Shown here: one piece after another, positions 8,171 through 16,888 of the stretch
Layout: each line of letters starts with the position of its first letter
Position numbering within the stretch: position 1 is the stretch's first letter
Assembly: GCF_016820515.1 (NCBI RefSeq)
Contig: NZ_JADHDV010000001.1
Span: forward strand, 62,001 to 126,000
Length of the DNA stretch: 64,000 nt
Source: Pseudoxanthomonas beigongshangi
Lineage (GTDB): Bacteria; Pseudomonadota; Gammaproteobacteria; Xanthomonadales; Xanthomonadaceae
Direction of reading: 5' to 3'
Notes under the pieces: generated by a model
Database searches by the model: none
Seen by the model: the letters and a program-made list of their open reading frames with translations, nothing else
What the model was told of the DNA's origin: nothing
Program-made: the position numbers and the translations under genes

Positions 8171-10330
8171 ATGTTCGCGCAGTTCCGCTTTACTTCCGAT
8201 CGTCTCCCGCTTCTTGCCGGCATCGCGCTGTTCGGCGTGTTTCCTGCTTGCGCCGCCGAGGATGTGTCCGGCGCGACCACGCTGGACACGATCAAGGTCA
8301 CCGCCGACGCCATCGATCCCGATGACAGCAGGGCGAAAACCGTCAGCAGCGCAACCCGCATCGCGATGGATCCCCGCGATGTCCCGCAGACGGTCAACGT
8401 CCTGGAGATGAGCAAGTTCAAGGTGTATGGCCTCAACGACCTGAACGTCCTGCTGGACGGCACCCCGGGCGTGGACACCTCCTACGACATGCGCGGCGAC
8501 GGCATCATGATTCGTGGGTTTGCGGCGGACTCCAACGACATATACCGCGACGGCATCCGCAACGCCGGGCAGATTCGGCGCGGTACCGCGAACGTGGAGC
8601 GTATCGAGATCGTCAAGGGGCCCGCATCGGTGCTGTACGGGCGCGGGCTGGGCGGCGGCGTGGTCAACCTGATCAGCAAGCAGGCCAGCTTCGATGCCGT
8701 CAGCAGCGTCAATACGCGCGCCGGATCCTGGGACAGCCGGGCCGCGACCGTGGACATCAACCGGGTGCTGTCACCGAGGTTCGCCGTGCGCCTGACCGCC
8801 GATCACGAACACGCGGACAGCTTCCGTCGCGGCATCTCCAGCCACAGCCGGATGCTGTCGCCCAGTGTCCTGTTCGACAACGGCGACGGCCTGGACTGGC
8901 TGCTTCAGTACACGGACGAACGGATCTGGCGCCGGCCGGATCGCGCGCCGGCCCACGACAGCCTGCCGGCCGGCGTATCCACCCGCACGGCGTATGCGCA
9001 TCCGGACGATTTCGTCGCGGACAGGACGCGCACCTTGCGGACCGTGCTGAACCAGCGCCTGTCCGATGACTGGACGGCGCGCGTCACTGCCGCCTGGAAC
9101 CGGTCGAGCCAGGATTTCGATCACCTCTACGCCGGAAGCTATTGCCGGCCGGACGGTACCCTCCTGGCCAACGGCCGGCCTTGCCCGACGCCGGCCGCCA
9201 TGACCTTCACCCGCGCCTGGCAGGAAACAGACAACACCACCGCGACCGGCATGATCGACGTGATCGGAAAATTCTCCACCGGCAGGATTGCCCACGACCT
9301 GCTGGTGGGCGTGGAATACAGCCGCGAACAACGCAACCCGGATCTGGCGATGTCGACGCCGCGTTCGGACCCGTCACTGCGCTATCCGCATGGCGTGGAT
9401 CCGTTTCATCCGATCTGGCCGGGGCCGAAGACGCCGCGCGGACGGGCCACCACGTCCAATCGGCATGCCGCCGAGGCGCGGGCCCTCTACGTGCAGGATC
9501 TCGTGGCCCTGGCGCCGCAGTGGAAGATGATGGCCGGGCTCCGGTTCGATCGCTTCATGTTCCGGTCGCACAATCGCATCAATGGCAAGCAGCGGCGCTA
9601 TGAAGGTTCGACCACCAGCCCGCGGCTGGGCGTGATCTGGCAGCCCGCCGACGCGCACAGCCTGTACGCCTCCTACAGCCGCAACTTCGCCCCCTATGGC
9701 GGGCGCGGATTGATGGGCGTTGCCGTCAGCGAAGAGGCGGTGTTCGACGCCAGGCCGCAGTATTCACGCCAGTACGAAGTCGGCAGCCGCAATGACTGGT
9801 CGCAGGGACGCCTGTCCTCGCACTGGTCGATCTACGAACTCGAGCTCTACAACGTTCGTTATCAGCCCGACCCCGAGAACGATCCCTTCCATTGGGCGGT
9901 ACGGGGACGCGAACGTTCGCGCGGTATCGAAGGCAGCCTCACCGGGCGTTTGGGCCAGGCGTGGTACGTGCGTGGCGGCGTTGGTCTGCAGGAAGTGCGG
10001 ATCGTGCAGGACCGGGCCAACCCCGCCAACGAAGGCCGTCATCGCCAGGGCTCGGCGCAAAAGACCGGGAACCTGTTCATGCGCTACGCGCCGGCCGGCG
10101 CCTGGTACGGTGAAACGGGCGTGACCTTCCGCGGTCCGATCTACAACGACCTTGCCAACACCAGCAGGCGTCCGGGATATGCGCGCTGGGACGCTTCGGT
10201 GGGCTGGCGGACGCAACCGTGGACGATCACGCTGGCGGCCACCAATCTCGCCAACAGCCGGTACTGGCGTTCCACCAGCATGCCGGGAACGCCGCGCAGC
10301 CTGCTGCTGAGCGTGAACTACCTGTTCTGA
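8171..10330 (+). CDS. TonB-dependent siderophore receptor
   Basis: The 719-residue outer-membrane receptor has a signal peptide ending near FPACAAED, a TonB box (TLDTIKVTA) and a plug domain (about residues 50-165) with MIRGFAADSNDIYRDGIRN and VERIEIVKGPASVLYGRG. A 22-strand barrel follows and closes with the aromatic terminus VNYLF. The plug signature fits ferric-siderophore receptors (FhuA/Fiu/CirA type); the ligand cannot be named. Start 8171 is preferred because GGAG lies six bases upstream; in-frame ATGs at 8132 and 8159 lack a site. It takes up iron chelates using TonB energy, and a tonB gene is present at 27983-28648. The Fur box upstream predicts induction by iron limitation. Confidence 0.92.
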   Translation: MFAQFRFTSDRLPLLAGIALFGVFPACAAEDVSGATTLDTIKVTADAIDPDDSRAKTVSSATRIAMDPRDVPQTVNVLEMSKFKVYGLNDLNVLLDGTPGVDTSYDMRGDGIMIRGFAADSNDIYRDGIRNAGQIRRGTANVERIEIVKGPASVLYGRGLGGGVVNLISKQASFDAVSSVNTRAGSWDSRAATVDINRVLSPRFAVRLTADHEHADSFRRGISSHSRMLSPSVLFDNGDGLDWLLQYTDERIWRRPDRAPAHDSLPAGVSTRTAYAHPDDFVADRTRTLRTVLNQRLSDDWTARVTAAWNRSSQDFDHLYAGSYCRPDGTLLANGRPCPTPAAMTFTRAWQETDNTTATGMIDVIGKFSTGRIAHDLLVGVEYSREQRNPDLAMSTPRSDPSLRYPHGVDPFHPIWPGPKTPRGRATTSNRHAAEARALYVQDLVALAPQWKMMAGLRFDRFMFRSHNRINGKQRRYEGSTTSPRLGVIWQPADAHSLYASYSRNFAPYGGRGLMGVAVSEEAVFDARPQYSRQYEVGSRNDWSQGRLSSHWSIYELELYNVRYQPDPENDPFHWAVRGRERSRGIEGSLTGRLGQAWYVRGGVGLQEVRIVQDRANPANEGRHRQGSAQKTGNLFMRYAPAGAWYGETGVTFRGPIYNDLANTSRRPGYARWDASVGWRTQPWTITLAATNLANSRYWRSTSMPGTPRSLLLSVNYLF

Positions 10331-10367
10331 GCGAGCCATCGATCGCCGGAGCGGACGGTGGATCGGG

Positions 10368-10393
10368 CCACCACCGGATCTTGCCGGTGGTGG
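10368..10393 (+). terminator. hairpin after the siderophore receptor
   Basis: CCACCACCGG and CCGGTGGTGG form a perfect 10-base stem with a six-base loop, 38 bases past the stop. No T run follows, so it may protect the 3' end or act with Rho rather than terminate intrinsically. Confidence 0.45.
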
Positions 10394-10444
10394 ACTTGCC
10401 GATGGCCGCGATGGGAAGGCATCGCCGCCATCCAGAAATTTTCC

Positions 10445-10505
10445 AAAAAAAGAGCCCGGCGTGGCCGGGCAGCCCCTCTTGCGGACGCTTGTGGCGTTGC
10501 GTCCG
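10445..10505 (-). ncRNA. candidate small RNA 3' end with intrinsic terminator
   Basis: Read on the minus strand, a 7-base stem CGGACGC/GCGTCCG (10505-10482) is followed by the stem GCCCGGC/GCCGGGC with loop CAC (10470-10454) and then TCTTTTTTT. This is the classic layout of an intrinsic terminator. No minus-strand protein gene lies upstream of it, which suggests a non-coding transcript running leftward. Its 5' end and promoter were not found. Confidence 0.35.
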
Positions 10506-10843
10506 TCAGGTACATGGGTGACCGAGAGAGAGTGGTCGGGGTGGAGATACTTTGCCCCGGGAATAACGATCCGGCTGTGCATGATTTGCGTGTTGGGTTA
10601 TCCGCGAAAGGGAATTCGCAGCGCATGCCCTTCTTTCCGCCACCGGATCCGTCTCCGTTCCCCCGCAGGGATTCCCGCACGAAGTTCCTGACGGAATCTG
10701 CCGTGCCAATTCGTTTTTCTTGCACAACGTCAATGTGAAGTTCCCGTTAGTTTTCTCGGCAGGACGCCGGGCCGTCGCATGCCTGTCCGCAGCGCGGTCC
10801 GACAACGTCCATCTCATCCACCGATTCACTGCCGAGAGCGCCA

Positions 10844-13800
10844 ATGACCAACCAACGGAACCCGAAACATCTCTCCAAAGGACTGCGCCGTACCGCCCTG
10901 TGTGCCGCGCTTGGCCTGTGCTTCGCCGGCGGCGTGCACGCGCAGTCCAATTCGTCCGGCGCGATCGTGGGTCGCGCCGCCGCCGGCGAAACGATCACCA
11001 TCACCAATCCCGCCACCGGCTTCAGCCGCGCGATCACTGCCGGCAGCGATGGCAGCTACCGGTTCTCCGCGCTGCCCACCGGGCAATACACCATCACCTC
11101 CAGCAGCGGCGGCAACCGCACGGTGAACGTCAGCGTCGGCACCGCCTCCACCGTCGACTTCGCCGCGCGCGACGCCTCGACCCTGGACACCATCACGGTG
11201 GTCGGTGGCTCGTCGATCAATCCGATCGACGTGTCCTCGGTCGAGTCCACCACCATCCTGACCGCCGAGCAGATCGCCAAGGTGCCGGTGGCGCGCGACG
11301 CGACCAGCGTCGCCTTGCTGGCGCCGGGTACCGTGCGCGGTGACGTGGCGTTCGGCAACCTGGCATCGTTCGGTGGATCGTCGGTGGCCGAGAACCAGTA
11401 CTTCGTCAACGGATTCAACATCACCAATTCGTTCCGCAGCCTCAACTTCTCGCAGGTGCCGTTCGAGGCGATCGCCGAGCAGCAGGTCAAGACAGGTGGT
11501 TACGGCGCGGAGTTCGGGCGTTCGCTGGGCGGCGTGATCAACCAGGTGACCAAGCGCGGCAGCAACGACTTCCATGCGGGCGCGAGCATCTACTACACGC
11601 CCGATTCGCTGCGCGAGAAGACCCGCAACACTTATCTTGCCAACCCGCTGGCCTGCGGCCCGGCGCCCTACACCGCGTGCACGAAAGGCCAGTTGCGCCA
11701 GGACAGCAGCCGCGACAGCACCTGGGACGTCGAAGGTTCGGTCTGGGCCAGCGGCGCGCTGATCCAGGACCGCCTGTTCGCCTACGGCCTGATCGGCTAC
11801 AAGCGGCAGGAACAGGAGCTGTGGGGCAACGTGCTGTCCAGCACCAACGTCGACAACTCGGTCAAGACGCCGACCTGGCTGCTGAAGATGGACTGGCAGA
11901 TCAGCGACAACCATCTGCTGGAATTCACCGGTTTCTCCGACAAGGCCGACACCGAGACGGCGGTCTACGGCAACACCATCGGCGTGCTGGATAGGCAGGC
12001 CCTGATTGGTACCTCGTACGGCGAGCAGGGTGGCGAGAACTACGTGCTGAAGTACACCGGCTACCTGACCGACAACTTCACCTTGTCCGCACTGTACGGG
12101 CATGGCGAGTTCTCGCGCGGCCAGTACCTGCGCACGGCCTCGGGCGTGGACGTGCGTTACAACGGCGATCTGCACACGCCGGCCACCGGCTGCCCGATCA
12201 TCGTCGATGCGCGACCGTCCTCGCGCCAGCAGGCCACCGGTGTGTACGCCAGCAAGTGCAACCTGACCGGCGGCGCGATCCCGCGTTCGGATTCCGGCGA
12301 CACCCGCGATCAGTTCCGCCTCGATGCGGAATGGCTGCTGGGCAACCACCGCCTGCAGTTCGGCGTGGACATCGACAACTTCGAGTCGGTGTCGGGCACT
12401 TCCACCGAGGGCGGACGCGTGTGGCGCTATTCGACCCTGGCCGACGGCACCGACATCGTGCGCGAGCAGATCGTCAACCAGGGATCGGTGAACGAGGTCA
12501 AGCAGCGCGCCCTCTATGTCCAGGACAGCTGGAACGTCACCGAGAATTTCATCGCCTACCTGGGTGGTCGCTGGGACACCTTCGACAACCGCGATGGTTT
12601 CGGCAACACCTTCGTGAAGGTGAGCAACCAGTTCGGCCCGCGTCTGGGCTTCGCCTGGGATGTGAACGGCGATTCGAGCTTCAAGCTGTTCGGCAACGCG
12701 GGCCGCTATGCGCTGCCGCTGACTTCGGACGTGGCGACCCGCGGCGCGTCGGCTTCGATCTTCACCCGTCAGCAGTTCACCTTCACCGGCGTGAATCCGG
12801 ACACCGGCGCGCCGACCGGGCTGGTGCCCCGCGAAGGTCCCCCGGGCCAACTGCAATACATCAATGGCGAGTTCGGCGAGCCCAAGAATCCGTTGACGGT
12901 GGCCGCCAAGGATCTTGACCCGATGTACCAGGACGAATTCATCCTGGGCTTCCAGGCCGCACTCAGCGATCACCTGTCGCTGGGCGTGCGCGGCATCTAC
13001 CGCAAGTTGAAGGCCGCGATCGACGACAACTGCGACTACACGGCGATCCTGGAGGCGGCGGGCTTCCATCTGGACGAGGACGACGGCTGGCTGGACGGAC
13101 AGGGTCGCAGCCCGGCGCTGCCGAGCGCCGGCTTCCCGTACTGCCGCATGTTCAACCCGGGCAAGGACGCGGTGTTCCTGACCGACCTGTACGGCGACGG
13201 CAATCTGACCGAAGTGAAGGTCAAGGGCGATCGTCTTGCGCCGAAGGCCAAGCGCTCGTACCAGGCGGTCGAGATCTTCCTCGACGGCAACTGGGACAAG
13301 GTGTTCCTGCAGGGTTCGTACACCTACGCCAAGAGCAAGGGCAACACCGAAGGCGGCGTCAAGTCGGATATCGGCCAGGTCAACACCAGCGTCACCCAGG
13401 ACTTCGACTACATCGAACTGACCGCCGATACCTTTGGTTACCTGCCCAATGATCGGCGGCACAGCCTGAAGCTGTTCGGCAACTACGAGATCAGCGACGA
13501 ATGGTCGGTGGGCGGCAACCTGCTGGTGCAGTCGGGGCGGCCGATCAACTGCCTGGGCGTGCTCTATCCCTACCACGGCGACTTCCACGTCTACGGATCG
13601 TCGTTCATGCGTTGCGGCACGACGTCCGCGGGACAGTCGGTCAACCCCGACACCGGTGAACTGAACGGTCCGGTCGAGGCGGTGCCGCGCGGCACCAAAG
13701 GCCGCCTGCCTTGGACCTATTCGCTGGATCTGAACCTGCGTTACGCGCCCGCCTGGGCCAAGGGACTGTCGTTCAAGGTGGACGTGTTCAACGTGCTCAA

Positions 13801-13933
13801 CAAGCAGCGGGTCGTGTCGGTGGTCGAGCAGGCGGAGGATCCGGACACCGGCCTGCCGTCGGACGCCTACCTGCTGCCCACCGCCTACCAGCCGCCGCGC
13901 TCGGTGCGCTTCATGGTGCAATACGACTTCTGA
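10844..13933 (+). CDS. Oar-like TonB-dependent receptor with N-terminal carboxypeptidase-regulatory-like domain
   Basis: The 1029-residue protein has a signal peptide ending near GGVHAQS and an N-terminal beta-sandwich (about residues 38-108, with TITNPATGFSRAITAGSDG) of the carboxypeptidase regulatory-like type. A TonB box (STLDTITVVGG) follows, then a plug (VAENQYFVNGFNITN, GGYGAEFGRSLGGVINQVTK) and a long barrel ending FMVQYDF. These features match the Oar family, abundant in Xanthomonadaceae and thought to import large or complex substrates or support surface adhesion; the ligand is unknown. GAGAG precedes the start. An AraC regulator follows and may control it. Confidence 0.92.
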   Translation: MTNQRNPKHLSKGLRRTALCAALGLCFAGGVHAQSNSSGAIVGRAAAGETITITNPATGFSRAITAGSDGSYRFSALPTGQYTITSSSGGNRTVNVSVGTASTVDFAARDASTLDTITVVGGSSINPIDVSSVESTTILTAEQIAKVPVARDATSVALLAPGTVRGDVAFGNLASFGGSSVAENQYFVNGFNITNSFRSLNFSQVPFEAIAEQQVKTGGYGAEFGRSLGGVINQVTKRGSNDFHAGASIYYTPDSLREKTRNTYLANPLACGPAPYTACTKGQLRQDSSRDSTWDVEGSVWASGALIQDRLFAYGLIGYKRQEQELWGNVLSSTNVDNSVKTPTWLLKMDWQISDNHLLEFTGFSDKADTETAVYGNTIGVLDRQALIGTSYGEQGGENYVLKYTGYLTDNFTLSALYGHGEFSRGQYLRTASGVDVRYNGDLHTPATGCPIIVDARPSSRQQATGVYASKCNLTGGAIPRSDSGDTRDQFRLDAEWLLGNHRLQFGVDIDNFESVSGTSTEGGRVWRYSTLADGTDIVREQIVNQGSVNEVKQRALYVQDSWNVTENFIAYLGGRWDTFDNRDGFGNTFVKVSNQFGPRLGFAWDVNGDSSFKLFGNAGRYALPLTSDVATRGASASIFTRQQFTFTGVNPDTGAPTGLVPREGPPGQLQYINGEFGEPKNPLTVAAKDLDPMYQDEFILGFQAALSDHLSLGVRGIYRKLKAAIDDNCDYTAILEAAGFHLDEDDGWLDGQGRSPALPSAGFPYCRMFNPGKDAVFLTDLYGDGNLTEVKVKGDRLAPKAKRSYQAVEIFLDGNWDKVFLQGSYTYAKSKGNTEGGVKSDIGQVNTSVTQDFDYIELTADTFGYLPNDRRHSLKLFGNYEISDEWSVGGNLLVQSGRPINCLGVLYPYHGDFHVYGSSFMRCGTTSAGQSVNPDTGELNGPVEAVPRGTKGRLPWTYSLDLNLRYAPAWAKGLSFKVDVFNVLNKQRVVSVVEQAEDPDTGLPSDAYLLPTAYQPPRSVRFMVQYDF

Positions 13934-13964
13934 CCCGCGTACGATTTGCATTCCATGCCGTTTC

Positions 13965-13989
13965 GATGGCCGCCTTCCCGGCGGCCATC
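13965..13989 (+). terminator. terminator after the Oar-like receptor
   Basis: GATGGCCGCC and GGCGGCCATC form a perfect 10-base stem with a TTCCC loop, followed by GTCGTTTCC. The T run is short, but the position 31 bases past the stop fits a terminator. Confidence 0.6.
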
Positions 13990-14058
13990 GTCGTTTCCGC
14001 CCATGTCGGGATGACGTTCATCACCTGCGAACGGCGATTCGTCACGACCGGGTTGAGG

Positions 14059-14087
14059 GGGGACAGGGCGGGGGACAGCATGGTCCC
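14059..14087. promoter_or_regulatory. repeat cluster, possible operator of the AraC gene
   Basis: GGGGACAG occurs twice (14059-14066 and 14071-14078), one DNA turn apart. The second copy forms an inverted repeat with GTCCC at 14082-14086. The cluster lies 20-48 bases upstream of the AraC start. Direct repeats one turn apart are typical of AraC-type sites, so self-regulation is possible. Confidence 0.3.
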
Positions 14088-14106
14088 GTCTTGAAGGGGA
14101 TGCGTC

Positions 14107-15174
14107 ATGCGCGACGACACGGTGTCAGCCGGCAAGCAGGACTGGGAAACGGGAGTGTTGCCGCTGCGGGAAGACGACGGGGAACGGGAGTTTCCCGGTC
14201 ACGCATGCGACGTCGTACTGATGGACGCGGAAGGCGCCGACATCCTCCTGCCGCGCGCTGGCGTCGGCAATAGCGCGCTGTATCTGATCCACGCGGCCCG
14301 GCCCGGCGCCTTCGTCGAACTGCCGGCGGGCTGGTGGTCGGTGCTGGTGCCGCTTGCGGGTACGGTCAGCGCCGCCGGCGAGCGGTTGCGCTGGGACATC
14401 GACGCGGGCCGATGCCTGCTCTGGGATCGCCCCTTGCGGATGATGGGATGTCGGTCGGACGGCCGCTGGCTGTGCCTGTGCGGCCCGATGGAAGCCTGGA
14501 TCCGGGGAGGCTGCGAATCGCGGGTGATGGCGGATTTGCTGGCGGATGAAATGGCGTGCCCTCCGGATCTGGTGACGCGGCTCGTGGCGCTCAGGGCGAT
14601 GTTGGCCGCACCGGAACACACGCGGGATGTCGCGCGAGGACAGGGCATGGGACATCGCGGGAAAGCGGCGATCGTCCGCAGCGTGTTCGGTGTCGCGGAA
14701 AGCATGCACGCGCAGCAGCAGGGACTGCGCGCGCTGATTGATCGTTGCCCGGGACGCAGCCATCGCCGCAAGCGCTGGTCGATGCAGCGCCTGCTGCGCA
14801 TCCGTCACGCGATCGTCAGCGGTCATCACGACGGGCGGATGAGCCTGGATCGGCTGTCCCGCCAGGTCAGCTATTCCCGCGGACACCTGGCGCGGGTCTA
14901 CCACAGCGTCTTCAGCGAGACTCCCAGCGAATGCGCAATCCGGATGCGCTTGCAGCGTGCGTTATGGCTGGTGGAGCAGACCGGGCTGGCCTTCTGCGAT
15001 ATCGCCGAATACACCGGCTTCGACAGCCAGAGCTCCTTCAGTCGCGCCTTCAAAGGCCGTCATGGCGTGACGCCCACGCAGGCGCGTGCGCGCAGTCGCG
15101 ACGCGGGCTGTGGCGCCGAGCAAACCCGGCGAGGCGGTGTCCGGCCAGCGGAGCAAGCTCCGCTCCACGTGTAG
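14107..15174 (+). CDS. AraC family transcriptional regulator
   Basis: The 355-residue protein has an N-terminal beta-rich segment (LLPRAGVGNSALYLIHAARP and on) and a C-terminal double helix-turn-helix at about residues 240-335. That part includes SLDRLSRQVSYSRGHLARVY and FCDIAEYTGFDSQSSFSRAFK, the usual signature with GF.S...FsRaFK. It should bind DNA and sense an unknown ligand. AAGGGGATGCG precedes the start. The last residues (PAEQAPLHV) and the stop codon are encoded by REP sequence: TAG comes from the GTAG head of the element at 15171. The natural C-terminus was therefore probably altered by REP insertion. It may regulate the upstream receptor. Confidence 0.88.
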   Translation: MRDDTVSAGKQDWETGVLPLREDDGEREFPGHACDVVLMDAEGADILLPRAGVGNSALYLIHAARPGAFVELPAGWWSVLVPLAGTVSAAGERLRWDIDAGRCLLWDRPLRMMGCRSDGRWLCLCGPMEAWIRGGCESRVMADLLADEMACPPDLVTRLVALRAMLAAPEHTRDVARGQGMGHRGKAAIVRSVFGVAESMHAQQQGLRALIDRCPGRSHRRKRWSMQRLLRIRHAIVSGHHDGRMSLDRLSRQVSYSRGHLARVYHSVFSETPSECAIRMRLQRALWLVEQTGLAFCDIAEYTGFDSQSSFSRAFKGRHGVTPTQARARSRDAGCGAEQTRRGGVRPAEQAPLHV

Positions 15175-15285
15175 CGCCGAGCTTGCTCGGTGGGGGCGCC
15201 CGCAGCGGAGCAAGCTCCGCTCTACGTGTAGCGCCGAGCTTGCTCGGCGAGAGGATGGCCGGTAGCGGAGCAAGCTCCGCTCTAC
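15147..15285. repeat. array of five alternating GTAG-type REP elements
   Basis: Elements lie at 15147-15168 (minus), 15171-15192 (plus), 15204-15225 (minus), 15228-15249 (plus) and 15264-15285 (minus). The three minus copies have the arms AGCGGAGC/GCTCCGCT; the two plus copies have CGCCGAGC/GCTCGGCG (one with a G/T change). In the first two pairs the GTAG heads face each other across exactly two bases (GT). The array fills the space between two convergent genes and overlaps the AraC 3' end. No RAYT transposase is present in the window. Confidence 0.9.
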
Positions 15286-15290
15286 GTGGT

Positions 15291-16148
15291 TCAGAACAGC
15301 AGCGACGACATCCGGCGGCGGTAGCGGCCGACCAGCTCCTCGTCCTCGATGACGCGGAAGGCGTCGATCAGCGTCTTCTTGGGCAGGCCTTCCTGGTAGC
15401 CACGATCGCGGGCGAGCATTTCGATGAACTGCGTCAGCGCGGCTTCGTCGTCGCCAGCGATCAGGCGGTGCACGCCCAGCAGATGGCGCGCGCGCAGATC
15501 GTCCGGGCTGGCGGCGACCGCGGCTTCCAGCACCTCCACCGGCGGCGCATCCTTGAGCGCCGATACGAATCCCAGCCGGGCGCGGGCGCGCACGGCGCGG
15601 TCGTCGGTGGCGAGATTGGCGGGCAGGGCGTCCAGCAATTGTTCGGCTTCGTGGGCGGCACCGGTCTTCAGCAGTGCCAGCGCCAGGTCCAGCTTCAATT
15701 CGTCCTTGTCCGGCTCGGCTTCCACCGCATGGCGCAGCGCGACCACCGCGGCATGCGGGTCCACTGCGATCTCGGTGGCGGCCTCCGCTTCGTCGGCGGC
15801 CGCCGGTTCGATGCCGTGCTGCTTGAGGAATTCACGCAACTGGCCCTCGGGCAGGGCGCCGGGGAAACCGTCGACCAGTTGCCCGTCCTTGACCAGGAAC
15901 ACGGTCGGCACCGAGCGGATCTGGAAGGCCGCCGCGATCTGCTGCTCCTTGTCGACATCGACCTTGGCCAGCAGGAATGCGCCGTTGTACTCGCCGGCCA
16001 GCTTTTCCAGGATCGGGCCCAGGGTCTTGCAGGGACCGCACCAGGTCGCCCAGAAGTCGACCAGCACCGGAACATCCAGCGATTTGCGCAGGACGTCGGT
16101 TTCGAAGGTTTCGGCGGTGGCGTCGAATACGTGGGGCAGGTCGGTCAT
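15291..16148 (-). CDS. cnoX: thioredoxin-TPR co-chaperone CnoX (YbbN)
   Basis: The 285-residue protein carries an N-terminal thioredoxin domain with the active site WCGPC (Cys37, Cys40) and the cis-proline loop RSVPTVF. An Ala/Glu-rich linker and TPR helices follow, including the LGVHRLIAGDDEAAL repeat, and the C-terminal helix ends GRYRRRMSSLLF. This is the YbbN/CnoX layout. CnoX protects oxidation-prone proteins and passes them to DnaK and GroEL in the cytosol. E. coli CnoX lacks the CxxC disulfide (SxxC), so the intact CGPC here may allow reductase activity. Its stop lies six bases from the last REP element. Confidence 0.9.
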   Translation of the reverse strand: MTDLPHVFDATAETFETDVLRKSLDVPVLVDFWATWCGPCKTLGPILEKLAGEYNGAFLLAKVDVDKEQQIAAAFQIRSVPTVFLVKDGQLVDGFPGALPEGQLREFLKQHGIEPAAADEAEAATEIAVDPHAAVVALRHAVEAEPDKDELKLDLALALLKTGAAHEAEQLLDALPANLATDDRAVRARARLGFVSALKDAPPVEVLEAAVAASPDDLRARHLLGVHRLIAGDDEAALTQFIEMLARDRGYQEGLPKKTLIDAFRVIEDEELVGRYRRRMSSLLF

Positions 16149-16263
16149 GGGGAAGAGGGCGGTCGTGGACGGATGCGGCCTGAGATGGCGGCGATTGCCG
16201 TTGCTTTCAAGCACGGGCAGCGGGTCGTCGCTGCCGCCCCCCTTCCGCCTGGAGATTCACCGC

Positions 16264-16851
16264 ATGAACCCGCTGTCCCGCGTGGCCGCCGCCGGCCTGC
16301 TGCTGTTCGCGTTCCGTCCATCCTGGGCGGGCGAGGAAATCCGGCCCTCGGTCGAGCGCAATGCCGCACCGTCCGTGCAACTGGACCACTACGCCCGCTT
16401 CGAACTCAAGCCGGTGCGGATGGATGCGCCCTATGCGGGCCAGGAGACCAACGAGAGGGCCCGCAACGCGGTGCAGGAAAACCTCCGGCAGGGACTGGGG
16501 CAATGGGTGGCGCAGCGCAACGCCGAAGCGGTGAAGGCCGAGCCGGCGCAGACGCTGGTGATCGAGCCGGTGATCGAGAAAGTACGTTTCATCAGCGGTG
16601 GCAAGCGATTCTTCGCCGGCGCCTTCGCCGGCAGCTCGCGCATCCTCCTGCGGCTGCGCCTGACCGACGCGGCATCCGGCGAGCTGGTGGCCCAGCCCGA
16701 GTTCTACCAGCATGCGCGTGGCATGGCCGGCGCCTGGACCGTGGGCGGCGCCGACAACGCCATGCTGGCGCGGGTCGCCAGCCTCGCCGGGGACTACGTG
16801 ACGGCCAACTACACCGCGCAGGCGGGAGGACCGACGGGGTGGGAAGAATAG
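16264..16851 (+). CDS. small secreted protein of unknown function (DUF4410-like pattern)
   Basis: The 195-residue protein has a signal peptide ending near PSWAGEE. A domain with alternating strands follows: LVIEPVIEKVRFISGGKR, a Gly/Ala-rich FFAGAFAGSSRILLRLRL, and TDAASGELVAQPEF. The pattern resembles DUF4410-type periplasmic proteins, but the match is weak. GGAG lies nine bases ahead of ATG 16264. It is divergent from cnoX and precedes the XRE operon. No cysteine follows the signal peptide, so it is not a lipoprotein. Confidence 0.7.
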   Translation: MNPLSRVAAAGLLLFAFRPSWAGEEIRPSVERNAAPSVQLDHYARFELKPVRMDAPYAGQETNERARNAVQENLRQGLGQWVAQRNAEAVKAEPAQTLVIEPVIEKVRFISGGKRFFAGAFAGSSRILLRLRLTDAASGELVAQPEFYQHARGMAGAWTVGGADNAMLARVASLAGDYVTANYTAQAGGPTGWEE

Positions 16852-16888
16852 GGCCGCCATCCCCGGGTCGCCCTGATGTAAAAAAGAC

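Larger units (their letters stand above)
10331..10843. other. 513-base intergenic region between two TonB-dependent receptors
   Basis: No protein gene is supported. It holds a plus-strand hairpin at 10368-10393, a minus-strand terminator-like hairpin at 10445-10470, a second hairpin at 10482-10505, and an A/T-richer leader (10690-10770) that probably contains the promoter of the downstream receptor. I could not assign that promoter's -10 and -35 boxes. Confidence 0.6.

Noticed and set aside
10720-10742. TTGCAC as a -35 for the Oar-like receptor gene
   Set aside because: No acceptable -10 lies 16-18 bases downstream (CCCGTT).
10826-13951. A minus-strand frame of 1041 codons antisense to the Oar-like receptor
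   Set aside because: It mirrors the receptor gene exactly, has no domains and no ribosome-binding site. The plus-strand protein has signal peptide, TonB box, plug and barrel.
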